DNA from: Agromyces ramosus | Lineage (GTDB): Bacteria; Actinomycetota; Actinomycetes; Actinomycetales; Microbacteriaceae | DNA: 64,000 bases | Direction of reading: 5' to 3' | NCBI RefSeq assembly: GCF_030817175.1 | Contig: NZ_JAUSYY010000001.1 | Coordinates: 1,302,001 to 1,366,000, forward strand | Shown here: positions 17,891 through 26,951 of the stretch, one piece after another | Position numbering within the stretch: the stretch's first letter is position 1 | Layout of the letters: each line of letters starts with the position of its first letter | Translations under genes and position numbers: made by a program | The notes under the pieces: model-generated | What the model was told of the DNA's origin: nothing | What the model saw: only the letters and a program-made list of their open reading frames with translations | Database searches by the model: none

Positions 17891-19978
17891 GACGTCAGGC
17901 TACCGGCCGGCGCGAGCTCCTTCGCCACGAGGGTGAGCACGTCGTACGACGCCACGAGCTCGTCGTTCTGGTTGCGCAGCACCGCGTCCCAGCGCACCTC
18001 GCCGTACTCGTCGGTCTCGCGCGGCGTGATCTGCTTCGCGGTGAGCTCCACGCGGATCGAGTCGCCCGGCGACACCGGCGTCACGAACTTGAGGTTCTCG
18101 AGGCCGGAGTTCGCGAGCACCGGCCCGGGCGCGGCATCGACGAAGAGTCCGGCGGCCCACGACACGAGCAGATAGCCATGCGCGACGCGGCCCGGGAAGA
18201 ACGGATTCGCGGATGCCGCTTCCTCGTCCATGTGGGCGTAGAACGTGTCGCCCGTGAACGCCGCGAACGTCTCGATGTCTTCCAGGGTCACCGTGCGCGA
18301 CTCCGAGACGATCTGGTCGCCGATGCGAAGCTCGGCGAGCGACTTGCGGAACGGATGCTCCCCGCCGGGCTGCGAGGCCGCGCCCGCGTGCCACACGCCC
18401 GTGAGCGCCGTGAGCATCTCGGGCGAACCCTGCACCGCGGTGCGCTGCATGTGGTGCAGCACCGCGCGGATGCCGCCGAGCTCCTCGCCGCCGCCGGCCC
18501 CGACCGGGTCCGCCGTGCACGAGGTTCGGCAGTGGCGAGCCGTGACCGGTCGACGAGCGGGCGTCGTCTCGGTCGAGGAACAGCACGCGCCCGTTGTACG
18601 CCGCGATTCCACCCGCGAGCGCGACGGCGACCGCGGGGTCGTGCGTCGCGACGCTCGTCACGAGCGATCCGCCGCCCCGTGCGACGAGCGCGACGGCTTC
18701 GTCGAGGGAGCCGTAGCCGATGATCGATGCGACCGGGCCGAACGCCTCGACCTCGTGCAGCGCCGGGCTCGCGGCATCCGTGAACCGAAGCAGCATGGGC
18801 TCGACGAAGGCGCCGTCGGATGCCACGCCCGTGACGCCCTCGGCGAGCGTGACGCCCGGGGCATCCGTCGAGCCGATCACGAGTTCGCCGCCCGCCGCCT
18901 GGAGCTTTCCCACCTGGCGCAGCACCTCGTCGCGCTGGGTGAGCGAGGCGAGCGGGCCCATGGTGACGCCCTCGGCGCGCGGGTCGCCGACCACGACGCG
19001 CTCGGCGATGCGGGCGCGCACGGCATCGACGACCGAGTCGACGGATGCCTCGGGCACGATCGCCCGGCGAATGGCCGTGCACTTCTGGCCCGCCTTCGAC
19101 GTCATCTCGACCACGAGCTGCTTCACGTACGCGTCGAACTCGGGAGTTCCCGCGACGGCGTCGGTGCCGAGCACCGAGGCGTTGATCGAGTCCGTCTCGA
19201 CGGTGAACCGCACGCCGCCCGTCTGCACCGACGGGTGCTGCCGCAGCTTCTCGGCGGTCGACGCCGAACCCGTGAACGCGACGAGGTCGCCGAGCCGCAG
19301 GTGGTCGAAGAGGTCGGGCACACTGCCCGAGACGAGTTGCAGCGAACCCTCGGGCAGCAGCCCCGACTCGTCGAGGATGCGCACGAACGCCTCGGCGAGG
19401 TAGCCGGTGGGCGTCGCGGGCTTCACGAGCGTCGGCACGCCCGCGAGGAATGCGGGGGCGAACTTCTCGAGCGAACCCCACACCGGGAAGTTGAACGCGT
19501 TGATCTGCACGGCCACTCCGGGCAGGCGGGTGTAGATATGCCGTCCGAGGAATGAGCCGTCCTTCGAGAGGTTCTCGACCGCCCCGTCGATGTAGACCAT
19601 CGAGTTCGGCATCTCGCGGCGGCCCTTCGACGAGTAGGTGAAGAGCACGCCGATGCCGCCGTCGACATCGACCCAGGAGTCCTGCTTCGTCGCACCGGTG
19701 CGCGCCGAGATCTCGTAGAGCTCCGCCTTCCGCTCGGTCAGGGCGAGCGCCATCTGCTTGAGCGTCACGGCGCGCTGGTGGAACGTGAGCTTCCCGAGTG
19801 AGGCCTGCCCCACGGTGCGGGCGTACTCGAGCGCGGCGCCGAGGTCGAGTCCCTCGGTCGACACTCTGGCCACGAGGTCGCCGGTCGACGCATCGCGCAC
19901 CTCGGTCGCGGATGCGGCAGCGGCGGCATCCGGTGTCCACCACTCGCCGTTCACGTAGCTCGGCAGGATCTCGTTCAT
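17887..19978 (-). pseudogene. paaZ: Bifunctional oxepin-CoA hydrolase/3-oxo-5,6-dehydrosuberyl-CoA dehydrogenase, frameshifted
   Basis: From ATG 19978 the frame encodes an aldehyde dehydrogenase (INAFNFPVWG; GQKCTAIRRAIVPEA with the catalytic Cys; FTGSASTAEKLR). At 18498-18501 a run of four bases (CCCC on the + strand) shifts the frame. Reading three gives GGEELGGIRAVLHHMQRTAV, then a MaoC-like hydratase (ETFAAFTGDTFYAHMDEEAA) to the stop at 17887. The corrected length is 696 residues, normal for PaaZ. Uncorrected, the hydratase domain is lost. PaaZ opens the oxepin ring and oxidises the aldehyde. The gene lies 157 bp after the hydroxyacyl-CoA dehydrogenase gene, with an inverted-repeat element between. 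Confidence 0.88.
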
Positions 19979-20041
19979 CGTTCGTTCCTTCTCGTCGTCG
20001 TGATGTCGCGCGTCATCCCGCTGGTCAGCGTCGCCAGGTCA

Positions 20042-20100
20042 GCGAGTGGGCGAAGTCGGCTGGGCCAACTGCCGCCCGACCGCCAAGATCGCCCACTCGC
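20042..20100. repeat. 59-bp inverted-repeat element, family A copy 1
   Basis: Perfect 12-bp ends GCGAGTGGGCGA (20042-20053) and TCGCCCACTCGC (20089-20100). The inner sequence shares TCGGCTG near the left end and CGCCAA(G/C)AT near the right end with the reverse complement of the copy at 57605-57662. It lies between the hydroxyacyl-CoA dehydrogenase gene and paaZ. It may act as an attenuating hairpin or be a miniature mobile element. Confidence 0.65.
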
Positions 20101-20135
20101 GAACTCGCGTGGCGTCGGATGCCGCAATGACACGC

Positions 20136-21005
20136 TCACGGAGCATCCCACAGGTAGAAGCCCTCACCGGTCTTGCGCCCGAGCTTGCCCTCGGCGACCA
20201 TGCGGCGCAGCAGCGAGGGCGGGGCGAAGCGCTCGCCGAGCGTGTTCGAGAGGTACTCGGCGATGCCGAGTCGCACGTCGAGGCCGACGATGTCGGTGAG
20301 ACGCAACGGCCCCACCGGATGCTTGTATCCGAGCGTCATGGCCGCGTCGATGTCCTCCGCCGAGGCGACCCCCTGCTCGAGCATGCGGATCGCCTCGAGC
20401 CCGAGCACGACGCCGAGCCGCGACGACGCGAAGCCCGGGGCATCAGCGACGACGATCGGGGTCTTGCCGATCGCGTGCACCCACTCCCGCGCCTCGATCA
20501 TGAGCGACCCCTCGGTGCCGTCGCCGCGAACGAGCTCGACGAGCGTCGACGCCGGCACCGGGTTGAAGAAGTGCATGCCGAGGAAGCGGCCGGGCCGATC
20601 GAGCAGTGCGGCGAGCTGGTCGATCGAGATCGACGAGGTGTTCGACGCAAGCGCGGCGCCGGGTGCGAGCACCGATTCCACGCGGGTGAGCGCGTCGATC
20701 TTGAGCTCGAGGTCTTCGGGCACCGCCTCGACGACGAGGTCGCAGCGGGCGAAGTCGCCGACGTCGGTGCTCGTGGCGAACCGTGCACCGATGGCGGCGG
20801 CATCTTCGTCGGCGGTGCCGCGGGCGACGGATGTCTCGACGGACTCGAGCACACGCGACGACGCCGCTCCCGCGGCATCCGCGTCGCGCTCGACGACCGT
20901 CACGCGAGAGCCGGCGAGCAGGAACGCATGCGCGATGCCCGCACCCATGCGCCCACCCCCGAGCACGCCGACGTCGGCGGGCGCGCCTGTTGCCGTGTTG
21001 CTCAC
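20136..21005 (-). CDS. paaH: 3-hydroxyacyl-CoA dehydrogenase (PaaH type)
   Basis: A 289-residue enzyme with an N-terminal Rossmann motif VGVLGGGRMGAGIAHAFLLAG, the catalytic His region ASNTSSISI...GMHFFNPVPASTLVELV, and the C-terminal domain ending KLGRKTGEGFYLWDAP. It oxidises the 3-hydroxy intermediate with NAD in the beta-oxidation-like half of phenylacetate degradation. The GTG start overlaps the upstream hydratase stop in GTGA. The length is standard for PaaH or 3-hydroxybutyryl-CoA dehydrogenase; the assignment rests on context. Confidence 0.88.
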   Translation of the reverse strand: MSNTATGAPADVGVLGGGRMGAGIAHAFLLAGSRVTVVERDADAAGAASSRVLESVETSVARGTADEDAAAIGARFATSTDVGDFARCDLVVEAVPEDLELKIDALTRVESVLAPGAALASNTSSISIDQLAALLDRPGRFLGMHFFNPVPASTLVELVRGDGTEGSLMIEAREWVHAIGKTPIVVADAPGFASSRLGVVLGLEAIRMLEQGVASAEDIDAAMTLGYKHPVGPLRLTDIVGLDVRLGIAEYLSNTLGERFAPPSLLRRMVAEGKLGRKTGEGFYLWDAP

Positions 21006-21769
21006 TTGTGCTTCCTCTCGAGGAACTCGGTCATGCGCCGGAACTTCTCGGGGCTCTCGAACAGCTCGGCCTGCGCCTCGAGGTCGATCGCGGGGTGCGC
21101 CTCGCGCGGGGCGCGGAACACCCGCTTCGTCGCAATGGTCGCGGCCTTGTCGTTGCGGCTCACGCTGTCGGCGATCGCGTGGGCGGCGGGCAGCAGCTCA
21201 TCGGCGGGATGCAGCGCGCTCACGAGTCCGATCTCGAGCGCCTCGGCGGCGGCGACGGTTCGGCCCGTGAGCAGCAGCTCGATCGCGCGGGCGTCGCCGA
21301 CGATCTCCTTCAGGCGCCAGCTCGCGCCCGCGGCGGCGATGATGCCCAGGCCGGTCTCGGGGTTGCCGATCTTCAGCGACGGAGTCGCGATGCGGATGTC
21401 GGCCGCGTACGCGAGCTCGGCGCCGCCGCCGAGCGCGTATCCGTCGAGCGCGGCGATGACGGGCATCGGCAGCAGTGCGATGCGAACGAACGCGTTGGCG
21501 TTGATGCCCTCGCGCGCGTCTGCGGCTCGGCGCTCTCGCAGTTCGGCGATGTCGGCGCCCGAGGCGAACACTCCGCCCGCACCGGTCAGGATGAGCGTGC
21601 GTGGGATCGCCTCGAGCTCGGCGCACAGCAGGTGCAGCGCGTCGATCGTGGCCTGGTCGATGGCGTTGCGCACTGCGGGGCGGTTGAGGGTCACGATGAC
21701 CCGGTCGTCGCGCCGCTCGACGAGCAGCGCCGAGTCCGTGGCATCCGTCACGCTTGCTCGTTCGATCAT
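21002..21769 (-). CDS. Enoyl-CoA hydratase, phenylacetate pathway
   Basis: A 255-residue crotonase. The oxyanion and catalytic segments are FASGADIAELRER, ALDGYALGGGAELAYAADIR and KIGNPETGLGIIAAAGASWR. The start at 21769 shares bases with the thiolase stop. It lies between the thiolase and hydroxyacyl-CoA dehydrogenase genes, so it is the hydratase (PaaF) or the 1,2-epoxy isomerase (PaaG); the other crotonase at 4977 would then be the partner. The sequence does not separate the two. Confidence 0.88.
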   Translation of the reverse strand: MIERASVTDATDSALLVERRDDRVIVTLNRPAVRNAIDQATIDALHLLCAELEAIPRTLILTGAGGVFASGADIAELRERRAADAREGINANAFVRIALLPMPVIAALDGYALGGGAELAYAADIRIATPSLKIGNPETGLGIIAAAGASWRLKEIVGDARAIELLLTGRTVAAAEALEIGLVSALHPADELLPAAHAIADSVSRNDKAATIATKRVFRAPREAHPAIDLEAQAELFESPEKFRRMTEFLERKHK

Positions 21770-22965
21770 CAGACGCGCTCCACGATGAGCGCGGTGCCCT
21801 GGCCGACGCCGACGCACATCGTCGCGAGCCCGTAGCGCGACTGCTCGCGCTCCATGCGGCCGAGCAGCGTCACCACGAGGCGGGCCCCCGACGAGCCGAG
21901 CGGATGTCCCAGCGCGATCGCCCCGCCGTCGGCATTGACGCGCGACTCGTCGAGCCCGAGCCGCCGCATCACCGCGATCGACTGGGTCGCGAACGCCTCG
22001 TTGAGTTCGATCGAACCGATCTCGTCGAGGTCGATGCCGGCGCGTTCGAGCGCCTTCTCGGTGGCGGGCACGGGCCCGAGCCCCATGATCTCGGGCGCGA
22101 TGCCCGAGCTGGTGCCCACGACGACGCGGGCCCGCGGCGTGAGCCCGTAGCGCTCCACCGCGGCACCGCTCGCCACCAGGATCGCGGATGCCCCGTCGTT
22201 CAGCGCGCTCGAATTGCCCGCCGTCACGACCGAGCCGCCGGGCACGACCGGTCGCAGCCCGGCGAGCACCTCGAGGGTGGTCTCGGGGCGCGGCCCCTCG
22301 TCGACGAGCACCTCGCCGCGCGCGGTGGGCACGCCGACGATCTCGTCGTCGAAGCGCCCGGCCGCGATGGCCGCTGCCGCCCGCTGTTGCGAGCGCAGCG
22401 CGAATGCGTCGGCCTCTTCACGCGTGATGCCGTCGACGCGGGCGACCTCTTCGGCTGTCTCGGGCATCGAGTAGGTCGCCTTGTCGCGCGCGAGCAGCTC
22501 GGGGTTCGGGAACCGCCAGCCGATCGACGTGTCGTGCGTGGCTCCGGGCCGCCCCCAGGCCTTCTCGGGCTTCGCCTGCACCCACGGCGCGCGCGTCATG
22601 GACTCGACGCCGCCCGCGACGATGAGATCGGCGTCTCCCGCGCGAATCGCCTGGGCGGCCATCGTGATCGCCGACATGCCGGAGGCGCACAGGCGGTTGA
22701 CCGTGATGCCGGGGATCTCGTCGGGAAGCCCGGCGAGCAGCACCGCCATGCGCGCGACGTTGCGGTTGTCTTCGCCCGCTTGGTTCGCGGCGCCGAGGAT
22801 GACCTCGTCGATCGCACCGAGCTCGCCTGCGAGGTCGAGCTCAGCACGCCGCACGAGCTCACCGACGACGAGCGCCGCGAGGTCGTCGGGCCGCACGCTC
22901 GCAAGGGCACCGCCGTAGCGGCCGACCGGCGTGCGTACGCCGCCGACGAGATAGGCCTCCGCCAT
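21769..22965 (-). CDS. paaJ: Acetyl-CoA acyltransferase, 3-oxoadipyl-CoA thiolase type
   Basis: A 398-residue thiolase. The acyl-accepting Cys is in NRLCASGMSAITMAAQAI (about residue 89). The active-site His residues are in ELNEAFATQSI and ADGGAIALGHPLGSSGAR, and the second Cys is in TMCVGVGQGTAL. It cleaves 3-oxoadipyl-CoA to succinyl-CoA and acetyl-CoA and probably also 3-oxo-5,6-dehydrosuberyl-CoA. It is first gene of a unit thiolase-hydratase-dehydrogenase-paaZ-cupin, with a PaaR-type operator 84 bp upstream. Confidence 0.92.
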   Translation of the reverse strand: MAEAYLVGGVRTPVGRYGGALASVRPDDLAALVVGELVRRAELDLAGELGAIDEVILGAANQAGEDNRNVARMAVLLAGLPDEIPGITVNRLCASGMSAITMAAQAIRAGDADLIVAGGVESMTRAPWVQAKPEKAWGRPGATHDTSIGWRFPNPELLARDKATYSMPETAEEVARVDGITREEADAFALRSQQRAAAAIAAGRFDDEIVGVPTARGEVLVDEGPRPETTLEVLAGLRPVVPGGSVVTAGNSSALNDGASAILVASGAAVERYGLTPRARVVVGTSSGIAPEIMGLGPVPATEKALERAGIDLDEIGSIELNEAFATQSIAVMRRLGLDESRVNADGGAIALGHPLGSSGARLVVTLLGRMEREQSRYGLATMCVGVGQGTALIVERV

Positions 22966-23049
22966 GGTTCACTCCTGACCGCACTGTCTGTGGTGGAACG
23001 CTGCACCCAGCGTAGGCGGGGGCTCGCGGCATCCGTACGATCGGAATTC

Positions 23050-23069
23050 CTGACCGACCGTTCAGGTAG
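23050..23069. promoter_or_regulatory. PaaR-type operator upstream of the thiolase operon
   Basis: The sequence CTGACCGACCGTTCAGGTAG matches the paaA operator at 17 of 20 positions and is itself an imperfect palindrome. An inverted pair of the octamer GGCATCCG/CGGATGCC (23028-23035 and 23083-23090) encloses it. It implies joint control of both catabolic units by the TetR regulator at 11755. Confidence 0.72.
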
Positions 23070-23111
23070 TAATTATGGCAAACGGATGCCCCGTGCGCCA
23101 CCCGACACGGC

Positions 23112-24179
23112 TCAGCGGGCTCGCGCGACGATCGCCTCGGCGATCTCGGTCGCGTGCGATCCGTCTGACACCTGCACCGCGTCATCGCCGACCGCGAGGA
23201 TCACCGTGCACCACCCGCCGTTCGGGGAGCACCATTCGAGCGCGGTGGAACCGCCGATCGTGGCGACGGTACCGCCGACGGGCACCTCGCGGCTCGCGGC
23301 GAACTCAGCCACGAGCCACGCCGCGCCCGGTGCGACGACGACCGACGTCGGCGGGCCTTCGGGCGCCATGGCGTTGCAGTTCAGGAACCCCGCACGCGCC
23401 TGGGCGAACGACCGGAGGAAGGCGAGCTCGCGCTCGGTCAGCGCGGGTACCTCCCACGCGGCCGGGTTTCCGGTCAGCTCGGCGAGGTCGGCCGCGGGAA
23501 GCACGGCTTCGCAACTCGTGGGCGCCGCGGACGCCGCGACCACGTGCGACCACGCGAGACGCTCGGGCTCGGCGGTCGTGAGCGCCGAGAATGCCGCCGC
23601 CGCCGCCACGTCGAGGCCGGCAAGCGTCTGCTCGTCGGTCAGGTCGGCGAACCGCGTGCCGTCGCTTCGGAAGCCATCGGCGCGCGACCCGTCGGTGCGG
23701 AGGCGGACGATCGTCCACGTGCCGGCGACCGGCGCGGAGATCGTGCAGCCCGCCTGGCCGCACGCCGCCGCCGCCGCGACCCCGGCGACGGTGCGGTTCG
23801 GCTCGATCGTTCCGTCGCCGTAGTCGTGACCGTGCCACGCATCGGCGGCGTCGGGCAGCACGTCGACCACGAGATACGTCGCCGAATCGCCCACCCGCCA
23901 GCTGCAGCTCACTCCGCCCGCCGCCATCACCGCCCACTCGTACAGGTTCCACAGCGGCATCGACGACTCGGTCGCTGGTGCGGGGGGCTCGCTGGCCGAG
24001 AGTGCCGCCGCCACCTCCGACGGCGGCACGAGTTCGTTGCACGACAATGGTGCCGGTGCGGCCGCTTCGACGGGCGCCGCCGTCGGCGTCGGTGCCGCGG
24101 TCGGTGCCGGCGCGGGCGCGGTGCATCCGCTGAGCAGGACGAGAAGGGCCGCGGCGATGCCGCCGGTCACGAGACGCAT
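23112..24179 (-). CDS. Putative lipoprotein of unknown function
   Basis: A 355-residue secreted protein. The signal peptide MRLVTGGIAAALLVLLSGC ends in a lipobox (LSGC), then a Pro/Ala/Thr linker. The mature part has two similar halves, each with spaced Cys residues (SCNELVPPSEVAAAL and SCEAVLPAADLAELT begin the halves), suggesting a duplicated domain with disulfides. ATG 24179 places the signal peptide at the N-terminus. No family recognised. Confidence 0.75.
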   Translation of the reverse strand: MRLVTGGIAAALLVLLSGCTAPAPAPTAAPTPTAAPVEAAAPAPLSCNELVPPSEVAAALSASEPPAPATESSMPLWNLYEWAVMAAGGVSCSWRVGDSATYLVVDVLPDAADAWHGHDYGDGTIEPNRTVAGVAAAAACGQAGCTISAPVAGTWTIVRLRTDGSRADGFRSDGTRFADLTDEQTLAGLDVAAAAAFSALTTAEPERLAWSHVVAASAAPTSCEAVLPAADLAELTGNPAAWEVPALTERELAFLRSFAQARAGFLNCNAMAPEGPPTSVVVAPGAAWLVAEFAASREVPVGGTVATIGGSTALEWCSPNGGWCTVILAVGDDAVQVSDGSHATEIAEAIVARAR

Positions 24180-24233
24180 GGCGCGATCATAGTGGGCCCG
24201 CCTGCCGCAGGAACTCAGGGCGCACACGGTGGA

Positions 24234-24273
24234 CGACGAAGGCCCGCGTCCGTGAGGACGCGGGCCTTCGTCG
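24234..24273 (-). terminator. Hairpin terminator after the DEAD-box helicase gene
   Basis: An 18-bp perfect stem (24234-24251 with 24256-24273) closed by the loop GTGA, a GNRA tetraloop. It lies 21 bp past the helicase stop. No T-run follows in either direction, as is common in actinobacteria. Confidence 0.75.
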
Positions 24274-24294
24274 CGTTCAATGCGAGCGGATGCC

Positions 24295-26655
24295 TCAGGC
24301 GGCAGGCGACTCGTCGGCGGCGGCCTCGGCCGCTTCGACGACCTCGTCCACCGTCATCTCGACGACCTCGACGGTCTCGACCTCGGCGACGAACTCCACC
24401 GACTCGCCCCAGACGTCGTCGCCGAGCGCGACGCGCTCGAAGTCGACGTCGATCTCGGCGCGGCCGAGCAGGTCGGTCATGCGGCGCTGGCGGTTGCCGG
24501 GGATGAGCGTGACGACGCGTCCCTCCTTGCCGGCGCGGCCGGTGCGGCCCGAGCGGTGCAGGTACGTCTTGTACTCGTCGGGTGCGTCGGCCTGGATCAC
24601 GAGGTCGATGTCATCGACGTGGATGCCGCGGGCTGCGACATCCGTCGCCACCAGCACGTTCACCCGGCCCGAGGTCAGCTGCTGCAGGTTGCGCGTGCGG
24701 CGCGACTGGTTCAGGTCACCGTGGAGAGCGACGGCACGGATGCCGTAGTCCTCGAGGTGCCCGGTGAGGTCTTCGGCGAACGCCCTGGTGCGGGAGAAGA
24801 CGAGGGTCTTGCCCTCGCGGTTCGCGAGCTGGGCGACGATGTCGCGCTTCTCGCGGTTCTCGATGACGAACACGCGGTGCTCGATCGTCGACGATGCCTG
24901 GTCTTCGCCGGCGACCTCGTGCACGGCCGGCTCGACGAGGAACTCGTTGACGAGCGTCGCGACGCCCTGGTCGAGCGTCGCCGAGAAGAGGAGCTTCTGG
25001 CCGCCGTCGGCGGTGCGGCGGAGGATGCGCTGCACCGGCTCGAGGAAGCCCAGGTCGCACATGTGGTCGGCTTCGTCGATGACGGTGATGACGACCTCGG
25101 AGAGGTCGAGTCGACGCTGCTCGATGAGGTCTTCGATGCGACCCGGCGTGCCGATCACGATGTCGACGCCGCGCTGGAGCGCGCCGACCTGGCGAGCCTG
25201 GGGCACGCCGCCGTAGATCTGCGTGGTGAAGAGGCCGACGCTCTGCGCGATGGGCTGCACCGTGCGGTCGATCTGCAGGGCGAGCTCGCGTGTCGGCGCG
25301 AGGATGAGGGCGCGGGGCTTGCGGCCCATCTGGCGCTTGCCGCCGGCCTTGCCGGACTCCGCCCAGAGGGTCATGAGGCGCTCGACGGTGGGGGCACCGA
25401 AGGCGATGGTCTTGCCGGAGCCGGTCTTGCCGCGGCCGAGCACGTCGCGACCCTCGAGCACGGCCGGGATGGTCGCCGCCTGGATCGGGAACGGCGACTC
25501 GGCGCCGAGCTCCTTGAGCACGCGAACGACGTTGCCGCCGAGCCCGAGGTCGGCGAAGCTCACGCCATCGACCTCGGTCGCCTGGATGGCGTCGGCTTCG
25601 AGGCGCTCGAGCACGACGTCGTCGTTCGGCGAGAAGCGGTGGCCCTGCTCCTTGGCCGGGTAGAAGTCGGACTCGCGGCGGCCGGAGTCCTTGAAGCCGG
25701 GGCGATCGACGTCACGGCGGGGCGCGCGGTCGTCACGGTCGTACGAACGGGGTGCGCGGTCGTCACGGTCGTACGAACGGGGTGCGCGGTCGCTGCGGTC
25801 GAACGAACGCGCGGGGCGCTCGTTGCGGTCGAAGGTGCGAGCCGGGCGCTCGGTGCGGTCGTAGGAACGGGCCGGACGGTCGCCCTGGTCGGCGCGACGG
25901 GGTGCACGGTCGTCACGGTCGAAGGAACGAGCCGGACGCTCGGTGCGATCGTTGCGGTCGTACGAACGCACGGGGCGCTCGGTGCGGTCGTTGCGGTCGA
26001 ACGAACGAGCAGGACGCTCGGTGCGGTCGTACGAACGCGCCGGGCGCTCGTTGCGGTCATTGCGGTCGTACGAACGCGCCGGGCGCTCGTTGCGGTCACC
26101 GGTGCGGGGCGCACGATCGTCGCGATCGGAGGAACGTGCGGGGCGCTCGTTGCGGTCACCGGTACGGGGAGCACGGTCATCGCGATCGTGAGAGCGCGCC
26201 GGGCGGTCGTTGCGGTCGTACGAACGCGCGGGGCGGTCGTTGCGGTCACCGGCGCGAGGCGCACGGTCATCACGGTCATACGAACGCGCCGGGCGGTCGT
26301 TGCGGTCGTACGAACGCGCGGGGCGGTCGTTGCGGTCGTACGAACGCGCGGGGCGGTCGTTGCGGTCGTTGCGGTCGTACGAACGCGCGGGGCGCTCGCT
26401 CGACTGGCCGGCGTCGCGTCCGTCGCGGTCGCCGCGGTGTGCAGTACGACCGGCTGCGACACGCTCGTCGGCCGACCAGCGCACCTTGCGCGGGCCGTCG
26501 GCGGGCTCGGGGCGGTAGCCGCGGTGGCCCTCGCTGCGCGAGCCGGGCTTGGACGATCCGGCACGTGCCGGGCCGCCCTTCGAGCCGCCCTTCGCGTACG
26601 AGGGATCGAAGTTCTTCGCCGGGCGTCCGCCGGCGGGCTTCTTGTTCTTGGGCAT
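24295..26655 (-). CDS. DEAD-box RNA helicase with long decapeptide-repeat N-terminus
   Basis: A 786-residue protein. Residues 1-87 are basic and Gly-rich. Residues 88-318 are an Arg/Asp repeat built on RPARSYDRND (15 RPxR(S/T) units and 7 RAPR units, in exact 10-residue phase from 101 to 200). The helicase core starts near 365 (VDGVSFADLGL): Walker A GRGKTGSGKT at 407-416, PTRELALQ, DEAD at 527-530 (VIDEADHM), SAT at 558-560, HRSGRTGRAG near 690. The C-terminus is a short acidic tail. It unwinds RNA, probably in ribosome assembly or cold adaptation. An AGGAAG site precedes the ATG. Confidence 0.93.
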   Translation of the reverse strand: MPKNKKPAGGRPAKNFDPSYAKGGSKGGPARAGSSKPGSRSEGHRGYRPEPADGPRKVRWSADERVAAGRTAHRGDRDGRDAGQSSERPARSYDRNDRNDRPARSYDRNDRPARSYDRNDRPARSYDRDDRAPRAGDRNDRPARSYDRNDRPARSHDRDDRAPRTGDRNERPARSSDRDDRAPRTGDRNERPARSYDRNDRNERPARSYDRTERPARSFDRNDRTERPVRSYDRNDRTERPARSFDRDDRAPRRADQGDRPARSYDRTERPARTFDRNERPARSFDRSDRAPRSYDRDDRAPRSYDRDDRAPRRDVDRPGFKDSGRRESDFYPAKEQGHRFSPNDDVVLERLEADAIQATEVDGVSFADLGLGGNVVRVLKELGAESPFPIQAATIPAVLEGRDVLGRGKTGSGKTIAFGAPTVERLMTLWAESGKAGGKRQMGRKPRALILAPTRELALQIDRTVQPIAQSVGLFTTQIYGGVPQARQVGALQRGVDIVIGTPGRIEDLIEQRRLDLSEVVITVIDEADHMCDLGFLEPVQRILRRTADGGQKLLFSATLDQGVATLVNEFLVEPAVHEVAGEDQASSTIEHRVFVIENREKRDIVAQLANREGKTLVFSRTRAFAEDLTGHLEDYGIRAVALHGDLNQSRRTRNLQQLTSGRVNVLVATDVAARGIHVDDIDLVIQADAPDEYKTYLHRSGRTGRAGKEGRVVTLIPGNRQRRMTDLLGRAEIDVDFERVALGDDVWGESVEFVAEVETVEVVEMTVDEVVEAAEAAADESPAA
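25700..26400. repeat. Tandem coding repeat (30-bp units) in the DEAD-box gene
   Basis: Degenerate tandem copies of a 30-bp unit, with local 33-36 bp variants, encode RPARSYDRND. Neighbouring copies around 26210-26390 are almost identical, so recent unit duplication or loss is likely and repeat number may vary between strains. On the + strand the recurring core is GGGCGGTCGTTGCGGTCG. Confidence 0.9.
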
Positions 26656-26951
26656 GGTCGTGCTTCCTGGGTTACTTCAAGTACATGGCAGCACCACTGC
26701 TGGCGCAGCACACTGAGAACCCGGAACATCGTCGACCGGGGCCGTTCACATACAGTGACTATCCGAGGCAGTTCGCCCCGAAACCGGCCCTTTGGACTCA
26801 CAAACCCATCCGCGCACAGCGCGGTGTCCAGAACCGACTCGGCAACACTACCGGAATTCGGCTGGGAAAGCGCCCTACGGATGCCTCGGATGCAACCCTG
26901 AGACGGGAGCGAGTCGAAAGCGTAGCGTCGAATGCGAGCAAAGGAGCAGCA
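26656..26951. other. 296-bp divergent intergenic region with long leaders
   Basis: No gene is visible. The helicase (leftward) and the 57-codon ORF (rightward) diverge from here. Base composition is less GC-rich than the surroundings. The helicase leader includes a minimal reading frame ATG TAC TTG AAG TAA that ends about 20 bases before its start codon. A long 5' leader is typical for cold-shock DEAD-box genes; no specific riboswitch is recognised. Confidence 0.5.

Noticed and set aside
25700..26400. Possible CRISPR-like regular repeats
   Set aside because: The repeats are contiguous, degenerate and coding (decapeptide), without unique spacers or cas genes.
26660..26690. Five-codon reading frame in the helicase leader as a regulatory uORF
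   Set aside because: Too short, with no ribosome-binding site, and likely by chance; kept only as a remark in the intergenic entry.
24280..26901. Long open frame (873 codons) on the + strand opposite the DEAD-box helicase
   Set aside because: It is a shadow of the repetitive, GC-rich helicase gene. Its translation is a Val/Thr/Arg repeat without domain motifs, while the minus strand has all helicase motifs.
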